64,000 nt of DNA from contig NZ_CP084530.1 in assembly GCF_023704175.1 (NCBI RefSeq), positions 3,177,501-3,241,500 on the forward strand, written 5' to 3'. Position numbers and translations under genes: made by a program. Under the pieces are notes generated by a model. The model did no database searches, was not told the origin of the DNA, and worked only from the letters and a program-made list of their open reading frames with translations. Below are positions 44,153 through 55,374 of the stretch, piece by piece. Every line of letters begins with the position of its first letter. Position 1 is the stretch's first letter. Source of the stretch: Paenibacillus sp. YPG26. Its GTDB lineage: Bacteria > Bacillota > Bacilli > Paenibacillales > Paenibacillaceae.

Positions 44153-45280
44153 CTAATCCTCCCAATTCACTCTAACTTTAAGATCAGAAGTACCCTCAAG
44201 AGGTTCATTGTAATAAGTAATATGACGGATATCGAGATCGTACAGCTGGGTGAGATCCCTCGTTAGCTGCTCCTCAGTGCCTGAATAACGAAGCGTTGCC
44301 GTATTCTTGCCCTGCTTGATGGCCTCAAGTACTTTGGCTTTCAGTCCTTCAGCCGTGTTCACGGCAGCTCCGGTCTGATACAAACTGTATCCCAGATCCT
44401 CCTGAAGGGATTCATAGGCCGCTTTGCTTGCCCCGCTAGCCGACTTCCAGAGCGATTGCAGAGTATCTTTATAATCGGTTCCAGCCCCGGGGTACGAACG
44501 CGTCCAGCTGTGATCCCGCTTCATTTGCTTATCAGTTCGAAGATAGTAATTATAATGCACCTGTCCGGCCTTATCCGGTGTCGGATCATCCCAGGTCGTA
44601 TCCATGTGGTACCACTGTCCCTGCAGCTTCAGTAGATTCCAGGCATGCAGCTGCCCTCCGGCTGTCCCTTCCACGATCAGATTGGGTACTTTCGCTTCAA
44701 GTAATAATTTATAAGCAAGTAGAGAGTAGCCCTGACATACCGCCTCTCCCGTCTTCAGGCCTTCATAAGCCGTATATTTACGTAAAGTTGTATCATATTT
44801 CAGATGAAGCACAATCCAGTCGTGCAGCGCTTTTACCTTTTGATGATCATTCATTCCGGGCTTGATCACACTTTTCACAATTTGCTTCACACGGCTGTCC
44901 ACTTCTTTGGTCTGCGCAGCCGATTCCCTGTATACGAACCGCACGGTCACTACGGCGGAAGCCGATGTTCCCCGCCAGCTGAACGAGTAGCTGTCTGTAA
45001 TATACTTGGTATATACATCCGACTCAAGAGCTCCGGTTATTGCCTTGCTTAGCAGGGAGCGAAGCTTCGAGGTCTGTCCCTTATAGGTGAACGTAGTAGT
45101 GCTGAGCCGGGCCTTCGCTGCGCTCGTCAGCTTGCTCTGAATTTGGCCGGCGGTTGTCAACGCACTTTGCTCAGATCCGGCGTATACAACGGCTCCCCAG
45201 TTGGCTGCTGAGGGGATATATCCAAAAAGCAGCGAGCCTGTCAACACGATCATTGCACCTTCCAACCAGCGTTTCCTCAT
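44153..45280 (-). CDS. Exported transglutaminase-like domain protein
   Basis: About 375 residues. An N-terminal membrane anchor or signal (LEGAMIVLTGSLLFGYIPSA) is followed by about 120 residues of variable sequence. The transglutaminase/protease-like core has Cys in TGEAVCQGYSLLAYKLL, His in GGQLHAWNLLKLQGQWYHM and Asp in DTTWDDPTPD. Such proteins in Paenibacillus are thought to act as surface peptidases or cross-linkers; no substrate can be named. ATG 45280 is preferred (AAGGGCGG before it); the longer frame lacks a ribosome site. Confidence 0.82.
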   Translation of the reverse strand: MRKRWLEGAMIVLTGSLLFGYIPSAANWGAVVYAGSEQSALTTAGQIQSKLTSAAKARLSTTTFTYKGQTSKLRSLLSKAITGALESDVYTKYITDSYSFSWRGTSASAVVTVRFVYRESAAQTKEVDSRVKQIVKSVIKPGMNDHQKVKALHDWIVLHLKYDTTLRKYTAYEGLKTGEAVCQGYSLLAYKLLLEAKVPNLIVEGTAGGQLHAWNLLKLQGQWYHMDTTWDDPTPDKAGQVHYNYYLRTDKQMKRDHSWTRSYPGAGTDYKDTLQSLWKSASGASKAAYESLQEDLGYSLYQTGAAVNTAEGLKAKVLEAIKQGKNTATLRYSGTEEQLTRDLTQLYDLDIRHITYYNEPLEGTSDLKVRVNWED

Positions 45281-45575
45281 TGCCGCTTCCGCCCTTCTCC
45301 AGACTGCTGTCTCCCGGAGGCTCCATGTCCTCGTCATCTATCCGGGATTGCTACCTGGCAATATTGTATCATAGCCCGGCAGGTCAAAGGCCTTCTAGTT
45401 TTGTCGACTGCTCGGGACAAGCCCCGCAGCTTTGTTCATACAATAGACGTATTTCGGCCCGATTTTCCCCTGAAAAAACAACCCAAAAAACCGGATTTTC
45501 GTTATAATAAAATTAAAAGTGTGATCATTCTCATTGCACAAGTCTGTAACTTATAGAAGCGGAGTGAAGAGAGTC

Positions 45576-45773
45576 ATGACGATCCCGAATATTTCTGACA
45601 TTTCCGTGCAGATGTTCGTTACTGTATTTTTCTTTCTGCTGATTATAGCGCCGCTCTTCAGTCTGGGCGCTCTTCGTCTGTTCCAATCCAGGAAGAAAGC
45701 CGGATTCACTCTGATTGGAGCCGGTGTAGCAGGTTATTTGGTCTTTATGCTTGTTGTTAATCTCATAACCTGA
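45576..45773 (+). CDS. Small two-helix membrane protein, unknown
   Basis: A 65-residue protein with helices VQMFVTVFFFLLIIAPLFSL and FTLIGAGVAGYLVFMLVVNL separated by a basic loop (RLFQSRKKAG). Upstream GGAG and GAGAG elements are weakly placed. A terminator follows the stop. No family is recognised. It is divergent from the transglutaminase-like gene. Confidence 0.6.
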   Translation: MTIPNISDISVQMFVTVFFFLLIIAPLFSLGALRLFQSRKKAGFTLIGAGVAGYLVFMLVVNLIT

Positions 45774-45826
45774 ATGCGATTGCAGACGGGATGTCTGAAT
45801 AACACAATACAAGCTATTATCACAGC

Positions 45827-45880
45827 AAAAAGGCACTTCCGGCAGACTACAGCATGGTCTGCATAGGAAGTGCCTTATTA
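45827..45880. terminator. Bidirectional terminator
   Basis: AAGGCACTTCC and GGAAGTGCCTT, with an inner CAGAC/GTCTG stem, lie between convergent small-membrane-protein and glutaredoxin genes. Confidence 0.8.
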
Positions 45881-45887
45881 TATAATA

Positions 45888-46121
45888 TTAGATAGCGGCT
45901 AAAGCCTTATCGAATTGCAGCTTGTTCATCCCTACAATCTTGAATTCGCCGATCAAAGTAACCGGAACTGCCCGCATACCCATATCAAATACCTGCTGTG
46001 CAAATTCTTCGTTCGTCTCCACATTGCGCTCCTCAAAGGACACGCCTTTCTCGGTCAGGAAGCTCTTCACCTGTTTGCAGTGAGGGCAGTTCGTACTTGT
46101 GTATACAATCGCTTGTTCCAT
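45888..46121 (-). CDS. Glutaredoxin-like thiol-disulfide protein
   Basis: A 77-residue NrdH/glutaredoxin-type protein. The active site is TSTNCPHCKQV, with the cis-Pro loop MRAVPVTLIGEF and the C-terminal VGMNKLQFDKAL. The length is typical for the short redoxins of Bacillales, which lack glutathione and use thioredoxin reductase or bacillithiol. trxB is the next gene upstream, so direct cooperation is plausible. The ribosome site is CAGGAG. Confidence 0.87.
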   Translation of the reverse strand: MEQAIVYTSTNCPHCKQVKSFLTEKGVSFEERNVETNEEFAQQVFDMGMRAVPVTLIGEFKIVGMNKLQFDKALAAI

Positions 46122-46172
46122 GATTTATTCACTCCTGTTCAATTGTTGTTGCATAAATGCCCTAATACTTAG

Positions 46173-46298
46173 GAACATCTATTGCAGGATAATCATCTAT
46201 TACATCCGAACGTCTATTCCATCGCGAACGTCTATCGCATGATGAGCGTCTTCTATTGCATCACGAACGTCTATTCCATGATGAGCACCTGTTACTGA
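46173..46298. repeat. Degenerate 18-bp tandem repeats between trxB and the glutaredoxin gene
   Basis: About seven head-to-tail units of consensus GAACGTCTATTNCATNNN, most 17 or 18 bases and one 21. The tract runs from the last codons of trxB to about 50 bases before the glutaredoxin start. No hairpin or known regulator site explains it. Confidence 0.7.
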
Positions 46299-47233
46299 AC
46301 CGCAGCCTCATGCTCCAGACTTTCAATATACTTCTCCGCATCAATGGCAGCCATACATCCACTGCCCGCCGCTGTAATCGCTTGACGGTAACGAGTGTCC
46401 TGAACATCACCACAGGCAAATACACCTTTGACATTGGTCTCGGAAGTTCCCGGTTTCACCACGATATATCCGTTCTCATCCGTAGTGATCTGGCCTCCAA
46501 GGAAGCCGGTATTCGGGTGATGCCCGATGGCCACGAATACACCGCTGGCTTCAATAATCTCTTCTTCGCCGGTCACGTTGTTAAGTACCTTCAGACCCGT
46601 TACCCCGCGTTCTCCTGCGATAACTTCAACCGGAGTCCGGTTAAGTGCCCATTCTACCTTCTCATTCGCGCGAACGCGGTCCTGCATAATCTTCGAAGCG
46701 CGCAGCTCCTCGCGGCGGTGAACCAAAGTTACCTTGGATGCGAACCGGGTCAGGAAGCCCGCTTCCTCAAGCGCCGAATCCCCGCCTCCGACAACGATAA
46801 TTTCTTTGCCCCGGAAGAAGAACCCGTCACAGGTCGCACATGTGCTGACACCGCGCCCCACATTGTCCTGTTCACCTGGGATTCCAAGATATTTGGCGGT
46901 AGCGCCTGTTGACAGAATCAGAGTCTCCGTCACCAGTTCCCCAAGACCCTCTACCTGAAGCTTGAATGGACGGCTGCTTGTATCCACACTGTTCACCCAG
47001 CCTGTACGGAACTCGGCGCCGAAGCGTTCAGCCTGCTTACGCATGTTGTCCATGAGCTCAGGCCCCATGATCCCTTCAGGGAATCCAGGGAAATTCTCAA
47101 CTTCTGTAGTGGTCGTCAGCTGTCCACCAGGCTGAGGTCCTTCTATGATGAGCGGGCTGAGGTTGGCGCGCGCCAGATAGATCGCGGCGGTCAGACCCGC
47201 AGGTCCAGTTCCAACAATAATAGATTTATACAT
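46292..47233 (-). CDS. trxB: Thioredoxin reductase
   Basis: NADPH-dependent flavoenzyme that reduces thioredoxin, 313 residues from ATG 47233 (AAGGAG nine bases before). FAD motif IIVGTGPAGLTAAIYLARA is at the N-terminus. The redox pair is in STCATCDGFFF, the NADPH motif is VVGGGDSALEEAGFL, and the C-terminal FAD motif is GVFACGDVQDTRYRQA. Its transcript may run into the repeats and the glutaredoxin gene, since no terminator is seen between them. Confidence 0.96.
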   Translation of the reverse strand: MYKSIIVGTGPAGLTAAIYLARANLSPLIIEGPQPGGQLTTTTEVENFPGFPEGIMGPELMDNMRKQAERFGAEFRTGWVNSVDTSSRPFKLQVEGLGELVTETLILSTGATAKYLGIPGEQDNVGRGVSTCATCDGFFFRGKEIIVVGGGDSALEEAGFLTRFASKVTLVHRREELRASKIMQDRVRANEKVEWALNRTPVEVIAGERGVTGLKVLNNVTGEEEIIEASGVFVAIGHHPNTGFLGGQITTDENGYIVVKPGTSETNVKGVFACGDVQDTRYRQAITAAGSGCMAAIDAEKYIESLEHEAAVQ

Positions 47234-47307
47234 ACCAATCGTCTCCTTCAAATGGCTTGGATCATTATATTTTTCTGAAAATTACAAGCTGTTTACTTTG
47301 TATCATC

Positions 47308-47336
47308 ATTATCTTAAATCCCCCATGAATCGTCAA
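47308..47336 (-). promoter_or_regulatory. Sigma-A promoter of trxB
   Basis: TTGACG (47331-47336) and GATAAT (47308-47313) are 17 bases apart. Confidence 0.65.
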
Positions 47337-47388
47337 TATTGCTAACGGACACGTTCAGTGAAGGTTAAATGAAGGTATGATGAAGATG

Positions 47389-49326
47389 CTATCTAAGCAG
47401 TCTTAATCCATTCAGAATGACAAGAATCGTACTTCCTTCATGCCCGATTACCCCAAGCGGCAGAGGAATTCCCTGTACGAAATTGCCGGCAATCAGGAGC
47501 AGGATCACACTGATCGCAAAAGCGATATTCATCTTCACAATCCGTCTTGCCCGGCGGGACAAGGTGATGGCCCCGGCAATCCGCTCCAGATCGTCATTCA
47601 TCAGGACCACATCCGCGACTTCGAGCGCGGTGCCGCTTCCGCTTGCCCCCATCGCTATGCCTACCGAAGCGGTGGCCAGGGCCGGAGCGTCATTAACCCC
47701 ATCGCCGACCATGACAACATGGCCATACTTCTCACGCAGCATTTTAATATGCTCCACTTTCCCGGCAGGCAGCAGATCCCCGTATACCTGATCCACTCCG
47801 GCTTCGCGTCCAATGGCAGTCGCCGTTATGTTATGATCCCCCGTAAGCATGGCAGTCTGTATGCCAAGCTTGCGCAGCCGTGCTACAGCTTCCCTTGCCT
47901 GAGGACGAATATTGTCCCTGAGCGCAAGAAGACCGACCGGACAATCCCGGTGCACAACCACAGATATCGTCTTGCCTTCCGACTCCAGCTTGAGGATCTC
48001 CTCCCTACACCATTCGGGCAGTCCGGCTCCCATAGCAGAGGGCTTGCCGATCTTCCATACTTCCCCGCCGACCCGGGCTTCAATCCCCCACCCTGCAACA
48101 CTCTTCATTTCTTCTGCAGGCAGCAATTCAAGCCCTCTCTTCTCTGCTTCCTTCACGATTGCCCGCGCCAGCGGATGATCGGACAGATTCTCCGCTGAAG
48201 CGCAGTAACGCAGGACTTCATCCGGTTCATACCCGTCAGCCACGATCAGATCCGTTACTTCAGGAGCTCCCATTGTAAGCGTTCCAGTCTTGTCGAAAGC
48301 CACGACAGAGGTGTATCCCAGATTCTCAAGATGGGCGCCTCCCTTGAACAGAAGACCCTTGCGCGCTCCATTCGATATCGCGGACAGCATAGCCGGCATA
48401 ATGGAAGAGACAAGCGCGCAGGGTGAAGCAACCACAAGGAAGACCATCGATTTGTAAAAGCTCATTTCCCACGTCCACCCCAGCACCAGTGGTGCCAGAA
48501 CCACCAGACACAAGGTAACTCCCACGACAATTCGTGCGTATATGCCCTCGAACCGCTGAATGAACCGCTGCGTGCGGGGAACCTCGCTCTGGGCTTCCTC
48601 TACAAGTGTAATAATCTTGGAGAACAACGATCCTTCTGATGGGCAGTTGACTTTAATATATAGTGCACCCTCTCCGTTCAAAGTTCCCGCATAGACTCCC
48701 GCGCCAGCTGTCTTATCCACCGGTATCGACTCACCGGTAATGGATGCCTGGTTCACAGATGAGCTTCCACTCTCAATGACTCCATCAGCCGGGATGACTT
48801 CTCCCGGCTTAACCAGCAGCAGATCGCCGACCTCAAGCTCCGTGACGGGTACCACTTTCATTCCCCCTTTGTCAATACGGAGAGCCGTCTCCGGCTTCAG
48901 GGAGATCAGAGCGGAGATATCCTTACGGCTTCGCTCTGTGGCGAATGACTCCAGAGCACCGCTTAACGCGAAGATAAAGATCAGCATTGCTCCTTCGTTC
49001 CAATACCCAATAGCCGCAGCGCCCATAGCGGCTGCGATCATGAGCAGATTAACATCCAGATCCCGTTCCTTCACCAACGTCTCAATCCCGTCTCTGGCCT
49101 TGCCCCAGCCGCCAACCGCATAAGCGGTCACATAGACAAGGACGGACAGCAGCGGGACCCAGTCATGCATGCCCCAGGCCATCAGCATCAGCGCTCCGCT
49201 TCCAAGCGCCTGAAGCATCTCCTTATGGCGGAGCAGACTTCCCAGAGTCTGCCGCCTGTTGCGGCGGGGCCCCGGTTTATTTGCCATTTTGTTCGCGGCG
49301 GGAATGGATTTGTGAATAGCTTGCAT
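47389..49326 (-). CDS. pfeT: P1B-type metal efflux ATPase with SPC motif (PfeT/ZosA-like)
   Basis: Heavy-metal P-type ATPase of 645 residues, no N-terminal metal-binding domain. The membrane metal motif is VVASPCALVSSIMP: SPC rather than CPC, the mark of the P1B-4 group. The phosphorylation site is AFDKTGTLTMG, the A-domain loop SITGESIPVDK, the hinge MVGDGVNDAPALATA. B. subtilis PfeT (formerly ZosA), an Fe(II) exporter, has this layout. ATG 49326 follows AAAGGA. A Fur-like box lies about 100 bases upstream. Iron is the best guess; cobalt or zinc are possible. Confidence 0.82.
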   Translation of the reverse strand: MQAIHKSIPAANKMANKPGPRRNRRQTLGSLLRHKEMLQALGSGALMLMAWGMHDWVPLLSVLVYVTAYAVGGWGKARDGIETLVKERDLDVNLLMIAAAMGAAAIGYWNEGAMLIFIFALSGALESFATERSRKDISALISLKPETALRIDKGGMKVVPVTELEVGDLLLVKPGEVIPADGVIESGSSSVNQASITGESIPVDKTAGAGVYAGTLNGEGALYIKVNCPSEGSLFSKIITLVEEAQSEVPRTQRFIQRFEGIYARIVVGVTLCLVVLAPLVLGWTWEMSFYKSMVFLVVASPCALVSSIMPAMLSAISNGARKGLLFKGGAHLENLGYTSVVAFDKTGTLTMGAPEVTDLIVADGYEPDEVLRYCASAENLSDHPLARAIVKEAEKRGLELLPAEEMKSVAGWGIEARVGGEVWKIGKPSAMGAGLPEWCREEILKLESEGKTISVVVHRDCPVGLLALRDNIRPQAREAVARLRKLGIQTAMLTGDHNITATAIGREAGVDQVYGDLLPAGKVEHIKMLREKYGHVVMVGDGVNDAPALATASVGIAMGASGSGTALEVADVVLMNDDLERIAGAITLSRRARRIVKMNIAFAISVILLLIAGNFVQGIPLPLGVIGHEGSTILVILNGLRLLR

Positions 49327-49384
49327 ATGAATCACGTTCCTTTCTAATTGAGAATGAGACCCGTTATTAATCCCCTTAAAACAG

Positions 49385-49423
49385 CACATGCTGCTTCCGG
49401 GGAACCCCGAAAGCAGCATGCTT
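49385..49423. other. Strong GC-rich hairpin in the pfeT leader
   Basis: CATGCTGCTTTCGGGG and CCCCGGAAGCAGCATG form an almost perfect stem with a tiny loop. On the minus strand it is followed by TGCTGTTTTAAG. It sits between the Fur-like box and the start, so it could be an attenuator or mRNA-stability element. Confidence 0.55.
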
Positions 49424-49425
49424 AT

Positions 49426-49440
49426 TGAGAATGATAATCA
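49426..49440. promoter_or_regulatory. Fur-family operator before pfeT
   Basis: TGAGAATGATAATCA matches the Fur 7-1-7 consensus TGATAATNATTATCA at 12 of the 14 fixed positions. It is closer to a Fur than to a PerR box. A half-site (TTGAGAATGA) recurs at about 49349. Confidence 0.6.
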
Positions 49441-49569
49441 TTGTTGTAGTGGTACAATATTGTTTCCCATTTACAACTTTGAATTTATTCTAATCCTTTC
49501 CCCTTTATTTGTAAAGGGGCCATGAACCGCGGCGCCAGGAGTCTCTGCATTCAAAAAGTAGACATAACA

Positions 49570-49610
49570 AAAAGAATGCTCATGCGGATAATCACGCCAG
49601 CATTCTTCTT
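49570..49610 (-). terminator. Terminator after the FAH-family gene
   Basis: AAGAATGCTGG and AGCATTCTT pair, followed by TTTTTG on the minus strand. Confidence 0.8.
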
Positions 49611-49725
49611 AAGAATTTAACACTTATAATCCCAAAGCGGGTACAGCGGCCGCAAATTCAAGCCTTTCCTCAGATACAAGTGCATTCAGCCATATTAATT
49701 GTGTAAGCCCATCTTAACTACAGTC

Positions 49726-50640
49726 CTAATTCTGCTCGGCTGCCATCCGGTTAGTCAGTGTGCCCAATTTCTCAATCTCGATGGTTACGATATCTCCAGC
49801 CTTAAGGTATATCTGCTTCTCCGGCGGGTAGCCCAGCACGACACCCTCCGGTGTGCCGGTGAGGATAATGTCGCCTGGAACCAGCGTCATATGCTGTGAG
49901 ATATAGCTGACGATTTCCTCCACTCCAAAGATCATATCCGATGTGTTCGAATGCTGCCGGATCTCTCCGTTCACGCTGCACTTGATCTCCAGCTGGTTCG
50001 GGTCCCCAACTTCATCGGCTGTAACGAGATAGGGCCCAAGCGGGGAGAACTTGTCACAGGATTTGCCCAGCAGCCACTGCGGGGTTCGCATCTGAAGATC
50101 ACGGGCGGACAGATCATTAGCTGCGCAGTAACCGAACACGTAATCCAGCGCCTGTTCCTGCGGAACATATTTGGCCTCCTTGCCGATAACAATGACCAGC
50201 TCTGCCTCGTAATCCACCTTGTCCGACACTCTAGGAAGGGGGATATCCTCGCCATGAGCGGCGATGGCATTGTTGAACTTATTGAACAGGATCGGGTATT
50301 CCGGAACTTGGGCACCGGTCTCTTGGGCATGCTTGCGGTAATTCAGCCCCACACAGATGATTTTGTCCGGATTTGTCACACTGGCCGCCCATTCCAGTTC
50401 CTCCTCCTGCAGCCATAACCCAGAATGTCCATTCTCCTCGGCAGTCAACTGCTTAGCGTATCTTTCCAAAGTTCGAACCGCATCTTGGCCGCCCTCAATT
50501 ACTTGATGCACCGTAACCGGAACAGGGGTCTCAGATTCCGCTGGAAAGGTATCCAGCGCTCTCGCTACATCCAGCACTCCCCGCTCGGTCACCACCCCCA
50601 GTCTTACACCGTTCTCTGTTTTGAAGTTTAACAGCTTCAT
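49726..50640 (-). CDS. Fumarylacetoacetate hydrolase-family protein
   Basis: 304 residues; the family covers C-C bond hydrolases, decarboxylases and isomerases of small keto-acids. The metal site is typical: DYEAELVIVIGKEAKYV with the acidic ligands, FGYCAANDLSARDLQ and TGTPEGVVLGYPP. The N-terminal ~80 residues are the usual small beta domain (VRLGVVTERGVLDVARAL). ATG 50640 follows AAGGAGG. It may act in aromatic breakdown or as oxaloacetate decarboxylase-like housekeeping; no pathway genes lie beside it. Confidence 0.85.
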   Translation of the reverse strand: MKLLNFKTENGVRLGVVTERGVLDVARALDTFPAESETPVPVTVHQVIEGGQDAVRTLERYAKQLTAEENGHSGLWLQEEELEWAASVTNPDKIICVGLNYRKHAQETGAQVPEYPILFNKFNNAIAAHGEDIPLPRVSDKVDYEAELVIVIGKEAKYVPQEQALDYVFGYCAANDLSARDLQMRTPQWLLGKSCDKFSPLGPYLVTADEVGDPNQLEIKCSVNGEIRQHSNTSDMIFGVEEIVSYISQHMTLVPGDIILTGTPEGVVLGYPPEKQIYLKAGDIVTIEIEKLGTLTNRMAAEQN

Positions 50641-50845
50641 TTCCACTAGCCTCCTTAAGTGTTTTGCCAATCCACATTTCTACTGCCAATGTATGGACGA
50701 TCTATCATTTACGTTAGACTGTAGCCCTTTCCCGGGCAAATAACAAGCGGGCAGGCCTGTATACCTCCTTCTCTGCGGAAGTTCGTTCTCAACTTGAGGT
50801 AACCAGCCTGAACACGCAGTCTTTAGTTCAATCCATATAAAAAGT

Positions 50846-50883
50846 AAAAAACGCCGCATCCCCCACAGGAGCTACGGCGTTTC
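50846..50883 (-). terminator. Terminator after metY
   Basis: AAACGCCGTAGC and GATGCGGCGTTT pair, followed by TTTTAC on the minus strand. Confidence 0.8.
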
Positions 50884-50902
50884 AAGGTATTAATTAGATC
50901 AT

Positions 50903-52282
<1,380 letters not shown>

Positions 52283-52312
52283 CTATTCCGACAAAAATAG
52301 TGTGTTTTATAT

Positions 52313-54355
52313 TTATAACGGATAATGACAAGCGACAGAATGTCCGCTCCCGATCTCGGCTAACCTCGGCACTTCTTCCCGGCATCTGGCTGTAGCAGCT
52401 GGACAGCGCGTGTGGAACCGGCAGCCGGTTGGCGGGGCAGCAGGAGAGGGAATTTCACCCTGGATCGCAGAGAACTTCCTGCTCCCTGCCGAGTCAGCCC
52501 GGGGAATCGATGAGATCAGCGCGGCCGTATAGGGGTGGGCAGGATGCTGGAACAATTCCTCGGCGGGAGCCACCTCCACCAGGTGACCGAGGTACATTAC
52601 GCCAATTCGTGAAGAAATGTGTCTGACAATATTCAGGCCATGTCCGATAAATACATAGGTCAGCCCAAGGCGGCTCTGCAGCTCTTGCATCAGATTCACA
52701 ATTTGGGCTTGCACGGATACATCCAGCGCCGACACCGCTTCATCCGCCAGCACAAAGCTGGGCTGGAGCGCAATCGCTCTGGCAATGCCGATCCGCTGCC
52801 GCTGGCCGCCAGAGAACTCATGCGGATATCGGCTGGCCCAGGCCGGATTGAGACCGACCCAGCCAAGCAGCTCCTCCACTCTGCTCCTCCGCTCTGCGGT
52901 GCTGAGCCTCTGATGCACCTCCAGCGGTTCAGCAATCGTATCCCCGATGGTCCAGCGGGGATTAACAGACCCATAGGGATCCTGGAAGATCATCTGCATG
53001 TCCGCCCTAAGGCTCTTCCGGCGTTCTGCCTTTATAGACGTGAGCTCCTCGCCCTGAAAGATGACCTTCCCGCCCGTAGCCTTCTCGAGTTGGATCAGGA
53101 CACGACCCAATGTCGATTTGCCGCTGCCGGATTCACCAACCAACCCGAAGGTCTCTCCTTTCTGTATGGAGAACGTCACGTCGTCCACCGCATGAATTAC
53201 AGCTTTGGTAAGACCTAATGCACTCTTCACAGGATAATGCTTGGTGAGCCCCTCCACTTGAAACAACAACTCTTGTTCAAGAGCCGGCGCCTCCTTCTCC
53301 CCATCTCCTTGAACGGGGAGAATTCCCGTATTTCGGGCCCCCGCAAAGATCCGGTCTGACGCAGGCAGCGCCATGTCCCTATGTAATTCGTCCGTATGCC
53401 AGCATGCCGCTTCATGGCCTTCGTCGCCGACTAGAGGAGGAGTCTCCTGTCTGCATTTGACCGTAGCAAGCGGACAACGTGGATGAAAGCGGCAGCCTGA
53501 CGGGAATTCCGCGACATTCGGCGGGGCCCCTTCAATCGTATACAGGGGAGCCGTGCGGTCACTGTCCATCGTGGTGATGGAACGCAGCAGCCCGGCTGCA
53601 TAAGGATGCCTTGGCTCTGCGAAGAAGCGGTCGGCAGGCGCCTGTTCCACAATTCTCCCCGCGTACATCACGATCATCCGGTCTGCCAGTTCGGCAGCTA
53701 CGCCAAGATCGTGCGTAATCAGCAGAATAGACATCCCCAGCTCAGCCTTAAGCTCGCTAAGCAGGTGCAGAATCTGAGCCTGAATAGTGACATCTAGTGC
53801 CGTAGTCGGCTCATCGGCAATAAGCAGTTCCGGGCCGCAGGCAAGCGCCATGGCAATCATGGCCCGCTGCAGCATACCTCCTGACAGCTCGCTTGGATAT
53901 TGATCCATCCGAAGCCTCGGTTCCGGCAGTCCAACGCGCTGGAGCAGGTGCACAGCATGAGCCCGCGCCTCTCTGGTTGTCCGCCTGTCATGACGGCGGA
54001 TTGTCTCCACAAGCTGGGCACCTATGGTGAAGACAGGATCAAATGCCGCCATAGGCTCCTGGAAGATCATTGATATTCTTTTGCCCCGTATGGCCCGCAG
54101 CAGACCTGACGGGAGTGTGGTCAACTCTTCACCGCCGAGCTTAACGCTGCCTGCTTTGATACGGCCCTGCTCAAAATCAATCAGCCGCATAATCGCCTTG
54201 GATGTGATCGTCTTGCCGCTGCCGGATTCCCCCACAAGGCATACCGTCTCACCACGGCCAATATGGAACGATACATTGGATACCGGTTCAAGGGTTGTAC
54301 CCGACTTCTCGAATTCGACCGACAATCCTTCAATTGTTAGTAAAGGTTCCGTCAT
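52313..54355 (-). CDS. Fused double ATPase of a peptide-type ABC importer (GsiA-like)
   Basis: 680 residues with two complete oligopeptide-type ABC domains, corresponding to DppD and DppF fused. Domain 1 has [30 protein letters not shown] and [12 protein letters not shown], and ends in the Cys-containing C-terminal cap [15 protein letters not shown] linker of about 60 residues leads to domain 2, with [29 protein letters not shown] and [12 protein letters not shown], then [15 protein letters not shown]. Domain 2 has Ala for Pro in the usual DEPVSALD. The fusion is like E. coli GsiA of the glutathione importer. Permeases and binding protein lie just upstream. Confidence 0.92.
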   Translation of the reverse strand: MTEPLLTIEGLSVEFEKSGTTLEPVSNVSFHIGRGETVCLVGESGSGKTITSKAIMRLIDFEQGRIKAGSVKLGGEELTTLPSGLLRAIRGKRISMIFQEPMAAFDPVFTIGAQLVETIRRHDRRTTREARAHAVHLLQRVGLPEPRLRMDQYPSELSGGMLQRAMIAMALACGPELLIADEPTTALDVTIQAQILHLLSELKAELGMSILLITHDLGVAAELADRMIVMYAGRIVEQAPADRFFAEPRHPYAAGLLRSITTMDSDRTAPLYTIEGAPPNVAEFPSGCRFHPRCPLATVKCRQETPPLVGDEGHEAACWHTDELHRDMALPASDRIFAGARNTGILPVQGDGEKEAPALEQELLFQVEGLTKHYPVKSALGLTKAVIHAVDDVTFSIQKGETFGLVGESGSGKSTLGRVLIQLEKATGGKVIFQGEELTSIKAERRKSLRADMQMIFQDPYGSVNPRWTIGDTIAEPLEVHQRLSTAERRSRVEELLGWVGLNPAWASRYPHEFSGGQRQRIGIARAIALQPSFVLADEAVSALDVSVQAQIVNLMQELQSRLGLTYVFIGHGLNIVRHISSRIGVMYLGHLVEVAPAEELFQHPAHPYTAALISSIPRADSAGSRKFSAIQGEIPSPAAPPTGCRFHTRCPAATARCREEVPRLAEIGSGHSVACHYPL

Positions 54356-54489
54356 AGGCTGCCTCCTGCAATTTGTACCGAATAACTAACCGTGGCCATA
54401 GATCGTGTAGAGCTATTGAGCTTAATCAAAGTCCTGTCAAGGTTCTTTCTTTTTGAGGTTACTAGTCTTATAGTGGCCTGCAGCTGCCT

Positions 54490-55374
54490 TTAGCTGCCGC
54501 TCTTTCTTGGATCCAGCACATCCCGGATCCGGTCACCGATCAAATTAACCGCTAGCACGAACGAGGCGATAGCAAGACCAGGGAAAGTGCATATCCACCA
54601 GGCAACCGTCAGATAACCTCTCCCCTGTGACAGAACGGTTCCCCAGTCGGGGATCTCCTTAATCACTCCGAGACCAAGAAAGCTGAGTCCTGAACTTGTT
54701 AATATTGAGGTGCCGATGCCAACGGTCGCCATTACGAGGAATGGGGACAAGGAGTTGGGAAGAACATGCTTCACAAAAATCCTCAGCTCTGAGCTTCCAA
54801 TGGAACGGGATGCCAGCACATAGGGCTTATTCTTCACCGTCAGCACCTGGCTTCTCATGACTCTTGCGTAATTCGGGATGACTCCCGCCGATACGGCCAG
54901 CACAATGTTGAACAGACTCGGCCCCACAGCTGCCGCGATCGCAAGCGCCAGCAGAATGCCCGGGATGGACATTAGAATTTCAATGATTCGCATGACTATT
55001 GTATCGACCCATCCGCCTGCATATCCGGATAAAGCGCCTATGGCCCCTCCAATCCCGCCTCCCACAAGGACAGAAGCGACGCCGATCAGCAAGGAATCCC
55101 GGGCACCATACACGACCAGGCTGAAGACATCTCTGCCAAAATAATCGGTACCGAAGAGGTGAGCCGTCCCGGGAGGCTGAAGCAGACTGGCAGGATCCAT
55201 GGTCTCTGGTGAATAAGGCGCTATCCACTGGGGTACGACCGCACACACCGCCATGAAGGCAACGAGTACACCGGCCGCATACAAGAATACTTTGGATATG
55301 CTGATTTGCCGGGGGGATGCTTTCTGCTTCCGGTTTATTTTCCAGATCGGCTTAAGCGCCGTAGCCTCTTTCAT
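54490..55374 (-). CDS. ABC importer permease, DppC/GsiD-like
   Basis: Inner-membrane permease, 294 residues with six predicted helices. Family marks are AHLFGTDYFGRDVFSLVVYG after the first periplasmic region, and the EAA-type loop around YVLASRSIGSSELRIFVKHV with PNSLSPFLVMAT. It starts directly after the DppB-type stop, with adjacent codons, so it is translationally coupled. It forms the channel with the next gene upstream. Confidence 0.92.
   Translation of the reverse strand: MKEATALKPIWKINRKQKASPRQISISKVFLYAAGVLVAFMAVCAVVPQWIAPYSPETMDPASLLQPPGTAHLFGTDYFGRDVFSLVVYGARDSLLIGVASVLVGGGIGGAIGALSGYAGGWVDTIVMRIIEILMSIPGILLALAIAAAVGPSLFNIVLAVSAGVIPNYARVMRSQVLTVKNKPYVLASRSIGSSELRIFVKHVLPNSLSPFLVMATVGIGTSILTSSGLSFLGLGVIKEIPDWGTVLSQGRGYLTVAWWICTFPGLAIASFVLAVNLIGDRIRDVLDPRKSGS

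Noticed and set aside
46256..46912. A 218-codon plus-strand ORF
   Set aside because: Antisense to trxB, whose FAD, CATC and NADPH motifs are intact.
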